From the NCBI GenBank assembly GCA_049792875.1, contig JBARBI010000122.1:1-64000 (forward strand): a DNA stretch of 64,000 nt. The letters are read 5' to 3'. A program made the translations under genes and the position numbers. Every line of letters begins with the position of its first letter. The stretch's first letter is position 1. This stretch comes from Sulfotelmatobacter sp049792875. GTDB lineage: Bacteria; Acidobacteriota; Terriglobia; Terriglobales; Acidobacteriaceae. The notes beneath the pieces are model-generated. The model made no database searches and was not told the origin of the DNA. It was given only the letters and a program-made list of their open reading frames with translations. Below, piece after piece: positions 61,521-64,000 of this stretch.

Positions 61521-62306
61521 TCAGGAACTCACCATGACTTGCGCCCCCTGAGCTAGCGACCTCTTCAGGCCCGGATTCAGAAGCGAAGCCGAGTCGGAGT
61601 CGAGATACAGCGTCGCATTAGGATGCCTTCGGAGAATCGACGCCGGCGCCATGGGGCTAATCTCTCCCTCCAGACACGCTTTCACTGCCGAGGCCTTGCG
61701 CTGGTCCGGAACAACCACCACCAGTTCCCTGGCCTTGAGTATCTGACGTGGCGACATCGAAATGGCGGACATGGGTACCTGCGAAATATCGTCAAACCAC
61801 GCTTCACCCACCTGCTGCTGGCGGCAGGCTGCGTCGAGATTCACGATGATATACGGTTCTTCGGTCGTGAAGTCCGCTGGTGGATCGTTGAATGCGATGT
61901 GTCCGTTTTCTCCAATCCCCAGAAACGCGATATCGATGGGAGCCGACGCCAGCTCCTGAGCCAGCTCGCGAATCAAAGCAGCGGGAGCAGCGGCGTCCCC
62001 CTCGATTCCGTGAAAATTGACGATCCCGGTTGTCCTTACCAACCGCTCCATGAGGAACTTGCGGAAACTGGCAGGATGAGTGATTGGCAGGCCGACGTAC
62101 TCGTCAAGGTGAAAAGCTTCGACACTAGGCCAGTCGATGCCCGGCGCCTTCGTTAGCGCATCGAGGAACTCGAATTGCGATGCTCCTGTGGCAGCGACGA
62201 TTCGTGCGGCACCGCGCTCTGCGATCGCGTGCCGAATCGCTGTCGCAGCCTGCTCGGCGGCAGCCCGGCCCAACGAAATTTTGTCCTGAAACAGCTTGAG
62301 TTGCAT
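61521..62306 (-). CDS. NagB-family sugar-phosphate isomerase/deaminase
   Basis: The product is 261 aa from ATG 62306; a longer frame from 62441 would overlap the upstream MFS gene by 56 bases and is unlikely. NagB fold motifs: AATGASQFEFLDAL (phosphate site), FHLDEYVGL (catalytic Asp region) and GIGENGHIAFNDPP, where Glu-Asn replaces the Val-Asp of E. coli NagB and Asp replaces its catalytic Glu. The E-N-G-H-x-A-F-N-D subgroup is common in acidobacteria and planctomycetes. It would interconvert glucosamine-6-phosphate and fructose-6-phosphate or act on another sugar phosphate. Its place in a uronate operon is unexplained. Confidence 0.8.
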   Translation of the reverse strand: MQLKLFQDKISLGRAAAEQAATAIRHAIAERGAARIVAATGASQFEFLDALTKAPGIDWPSVEAFHLDEYVGLPITHPASFRKFLMERLVRTTGIVNFHGIEGDAAAPAALIRELAQELASAPIDIAFLGIGENGHIAFNDPPADFTTEEPYIIVNLDAACRQQQVGEAWFDDISQVPMSAISMSPRQILKARELVVVVPDQRKASAVKACLEGEISPMAPASILRRHPNATLYLDSDSASLLNPGLKRSLAQGAQVMVSS

Positions 62307-62385
62307 AGAAAGCCCGCTCACGGGACGAAGAAACTCCTTTTTCGCCGGAGCCGCCGAATTATACAAAACGCCCGTAGAACGTGAA

Positions 62386-63720
62386 TCAGACCTGCGCTGG
62401 TTTGAGCCGCGGCGCCAATGCCTGCACAAAGCCGAACGCAACCAGATAAGCCAGGCCAGCCATCACGAAGACGGGCACGTACGACCCCGTATGTTGCAGA
62501 ATGTAGCCCACGGCCTTGGCAATGCACATTCCGCCGATCGCTCCTGCCATGGTGCCGAAGCCCACGACGGAACCGACAGCCCTCCGCGGAAACATGTCGG
62601 AAGCCAGCGTGTAGATGTTGGCCGACCATCCTTGATGCGCACCCGCGGCGATCGCGACCAAGCAGACCGCGAGCCCCGCGTTCGTTGTGTGCGCCGCCAT
62701 CATGATGGGTGTGACGGCGAACGCACACACCAGCAGCGCGCTCTTGCGGCTCGCGTTGAGCGTCCATCCTCTTTTCAGAAGCGAAGACGAAAGCCATCCC
62801 CCGCCGATACTTCCCACGCAAGCCCCGCTGTAGATGACGAATAGGGGCAGAGCCATGCCCTTCAAACTCAACCCTAATTTACTCAGGAAATCTGGCATCC
62901 AGAACAGATAGACCCACCAGATCGGATCGGTAAAGAATTTGCCTAAGGCGATCGCCCAGGCCTGCCGGAGTGTAAGCAGGGTCAGTACGGGAACCGTCGT
63001 CTTCCCGTTCGCTTTCTGGTCCGGAGGGTCGCTCTGAATGTAGGCTAGTTCTGCTGCCGAAACTTTCTTGTCCTCTTCCGGCCGGTGATAGACCAGCAGC
63101 CAACAAAATATCCAGACGAATCCCAGGGCGCCCGTGGCAATGAAGGCCATGCGCCAACCAAAGCGATAAGTAATCCACGGCACAACCAGCGGCGTCACCA
63201 GCGCGCCGATGTTCGATCCGGAATTAAACAAGCCCGTTGCCAGCGCGCGCTCTCGCTTCGGGTACCACTCCGCCACCGCTTTCACCGCTGCCGGAAAACT
63301 GCCAGCCTCGCCCAGGCCCAAACCAACGCGCGCCACGGCGAACTGAAGCATGGAGCCGGCAGCGGCGTGCGCCATTGCGGCCGCGCTCCACGCAAACACC
63401 GCTGCGGAAAATCCCTTGCGGGTCCCCAGCCTGTCGATCAGCTTTCCGATGAATAGGATTCCGACTGCATAGGCGCAGGTAAATGCAAAAATAATGGTGC
63501 CGTAATCATTTTCTGTCCAGCCGAACTGGACTTGCAGCGTTGGTTTCAGCAGCGCGATCACCTGCCGGTCCATGTAGTTCACGGTGGTCGCGAAGAACAG
63601 CAGGCCACAGATCAACCAGCGCCGGCGGCCGACGGGAGTCTCAGCCTCGGGCGGCTTTCTATCTGGAACATTGGGAATGGAAGTTAGGTTCACTCGATTG
63701 CGCGCGTTGGTGATGTGCAT
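62386..63720 (-). CDS. MFS hexuronate transporter (ExuT-like), first gene of the operon
   Basis: The product is 444 aa from ATG 63720 (GTG one codon earlier is possible). Twelve helices; TTVNYMDRQVIALLKPTL at helix 1, GTRKGFSAAVFAW, GLGEAGSFPAAVKAVAEWYP and the central loop with FFTDPIWWVYLFWMPDFL match the hexuronate transporter family. It is divergent from uxaC with about 110 bases between, and it heads the operon with the NagB-like gene, second importer, manD and the SDR. Expected substrate: glucuronate or galacturonate. Confidence 0.9.
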   Translation of the reverse strand: MHITNARNRVNLTSIPNVPDRKPPEAETPVGRRRWLICGLLFFATTVNYMDRQVIALLKPTLQVQFGWTENDYGTIIFAFTCAYAVGILFIGKLIDRLGTRKGFSAAVFAWSAAAMAHAAAGSMLQFAVARVGLGLGEAGSFPAAVKAVAEWYPKRERALATGLFNSGSNIGALVTPLVVPWITYRFGWRMAFIATGALGFVWIFCWLLVYHRPEEDKKVSAAELAYIQSDPPDQKANGKTTVPVLTLLTLRQAWAIALGKFFTDPIWWVYLFWMPDFLSKLGLSLKGMALPLFVIYSGACVGSIGGGWLSSSLLKRGWTLNASRKSALLVCAFAVTPIMMAAHTTNAGLAVCLVAIAAGAHQGWSANIYTLASDMFPRRAVGSVVGFGTMAGAIGGMCIAKAVGYILQHTGSYVPVFVMAGLAYLVAFGFVQALAPRLKPAQV

Positions 63721-63770
63721 CACTACACATGGCCCAGGGCCTCTCCGTCAAGGCATTGCTGAACTGATAT

Positions 63771-63787
63771 GATTCATGGCTTGAATC
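63771..63787. promoter_or_regulatory. Inverted repeat in the uxaC-importer divergent promoter region, candidate operator
   Basis: GATTCA (63771-63776) and TGAATC (63782-63787) form a perfect 6-bp inverted repeat with 5 bases between. It overlaps a -10-like TATGAT (63768-63773) for uxaC. A GntR- or LacI-type uronate regulator would be expected to bind such a site, but no regulator gene is in the window. Confidence 0.4.
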
Positions 63788-63832
63788 GCTGGTTTGCGCT
63801 CAGCTCGATCCAGGGCGACAGCCCACGAGTCC

Positions 63833-64000
63833 ATGCCGATGAGCGACTTCCTCACCGAAGATTTCCTGTTGTCGAATGATGCCGCGCGCCGTCTCTATCA
63901 TCAGTTCGCCGCTTCCCAGCCAATCCTTGACTACCATTGTCATCTTTCACCCCAGGACATTTCTCAAAATCGAAAGTTTGCGAATCTTTACGAGATCTGG
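63833..64000 (+). CDS. uxaC: Glucuronate/galacturonate isomerase, N-terminal part (runs off the window)
   Basis: Fifty-six codons are visible from ATG 63833 (ATG 63839 is an equally possible start). The sequence SDFLTEDFLLSNDAARRLYH, then SQPILDYHCHLSPQDI, and the end FANLYEIW match the N-terminus of UxaC, including the metal-binding HxH (HCH). UxaC converts glucuronate to fructuronate and galacturonate to tagaturonate, the first cytoplasmic step of hexuronate use. It is divergent from the importer operon that encodes manD, which fixes the pathway. Confidence 0.95.
   Translation, partial: MPMSDFLTEDFLLSNDAARRLYHQFAASQPILDYHCHLSPQDISQNRKFANLYEIW

Overview
The window looks like a chromosome segment of an Acidobacteriota soil bacterium, most likely class Terriglobia. 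This is inferred from gene content: ECF sigma factors paired with Ser/Thr kinase-TPR proteins, choice-of-anchor D lipoproteins, sortilin/BNR-repeat proteins, paired MacB-like permeases, a hopanoid-type glycosyltransferase, and high third-codon GC. I see no phage, transposase, CRISPR array or rRNA. The only RNA-gene trace is a 47-base 3' piece of a tRNA-Glu at 1071-1117.

Layout. 1-9.0 kb: the end of a Ser/Thr kinase, a small membrane protein, a GAF-domain membrane protein, two secreted fibronectin/choice-of-anchor proteins (one with 312-bp internal tandem repeats), a cytidine-deaminase-fold enzyme and small proteins. 9.1-13.2 kb: two secreted proteins, the second followed by a clear intrinsic terminator. 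13.4-16.7 kb: an ECF sigma factor with a good sigma70 promoter, followed by a Ser/Thr kinase-TPR protein that is split in two by a frame change. 16.8-22.4 kb: a sugar-oxidation neighbourhood (Gfo/Idh/MocA oxidoreductase, sugar isomerase-like TIM barrel, ThuA protein, dihaem cytochrome c, PQQ dehydrogenase). 22.8-25.3 kb: two FtsX/MacB-type permeases with no ATPase. 25.4-37.6 kb: glgC, an NlpC/P60-like protein, a PilZ-like protein, three small proteins, a second Ser/Thr kinase and a large BNR-repeat protein. 37.6-41.8 kb: a tight operon of porin, small periplasmic binding protein, histidine kinase and response regulator. 42.2-48.5 kb: alpha-L-rhamnosidase, HpnB-like glycosyltransferase and a paralogue of the large choice-of-anchor lipoprotein.

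48.8-55.8 kb, minus strand: a six-gene operon joined by four-base ATGA overlaps at four of its five junctions. It encodes an ECF sigma factor, an anti-sigma/FecR/DUF3352-like fusion protein, and two complete ABC-2-type transporters. One permease carries a BamE/SmpA-like segment in its first outside loop. This is my best candidate for an under-described system: envelope sensing by a membrane-bound anti-sigma protein tied to two exporters.

56.0-64.0 kb: a hexuronate catabolism cluster. uxaC (cut by the window edge), a mannonate dehydratase of the enolase superfamily (ManD), 2-keto-3-deoxygluconate kinase and KDPG aldolase cover isomerisation, dehydration, phosphorylation and cleavage. Two ExuT-like importers, an SDR dehydrogenase and a NagB-like sugar-phosphate isomerase/deaminase accompany them. 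No classical fructuronate reductase (UxuB) is visible, and the SDR is the obvious candidate for that step. With the rhamnosidase and PQQ dehydrogenase, the window suggests a plant-polymer (pectin/hemicellulose) degrader.
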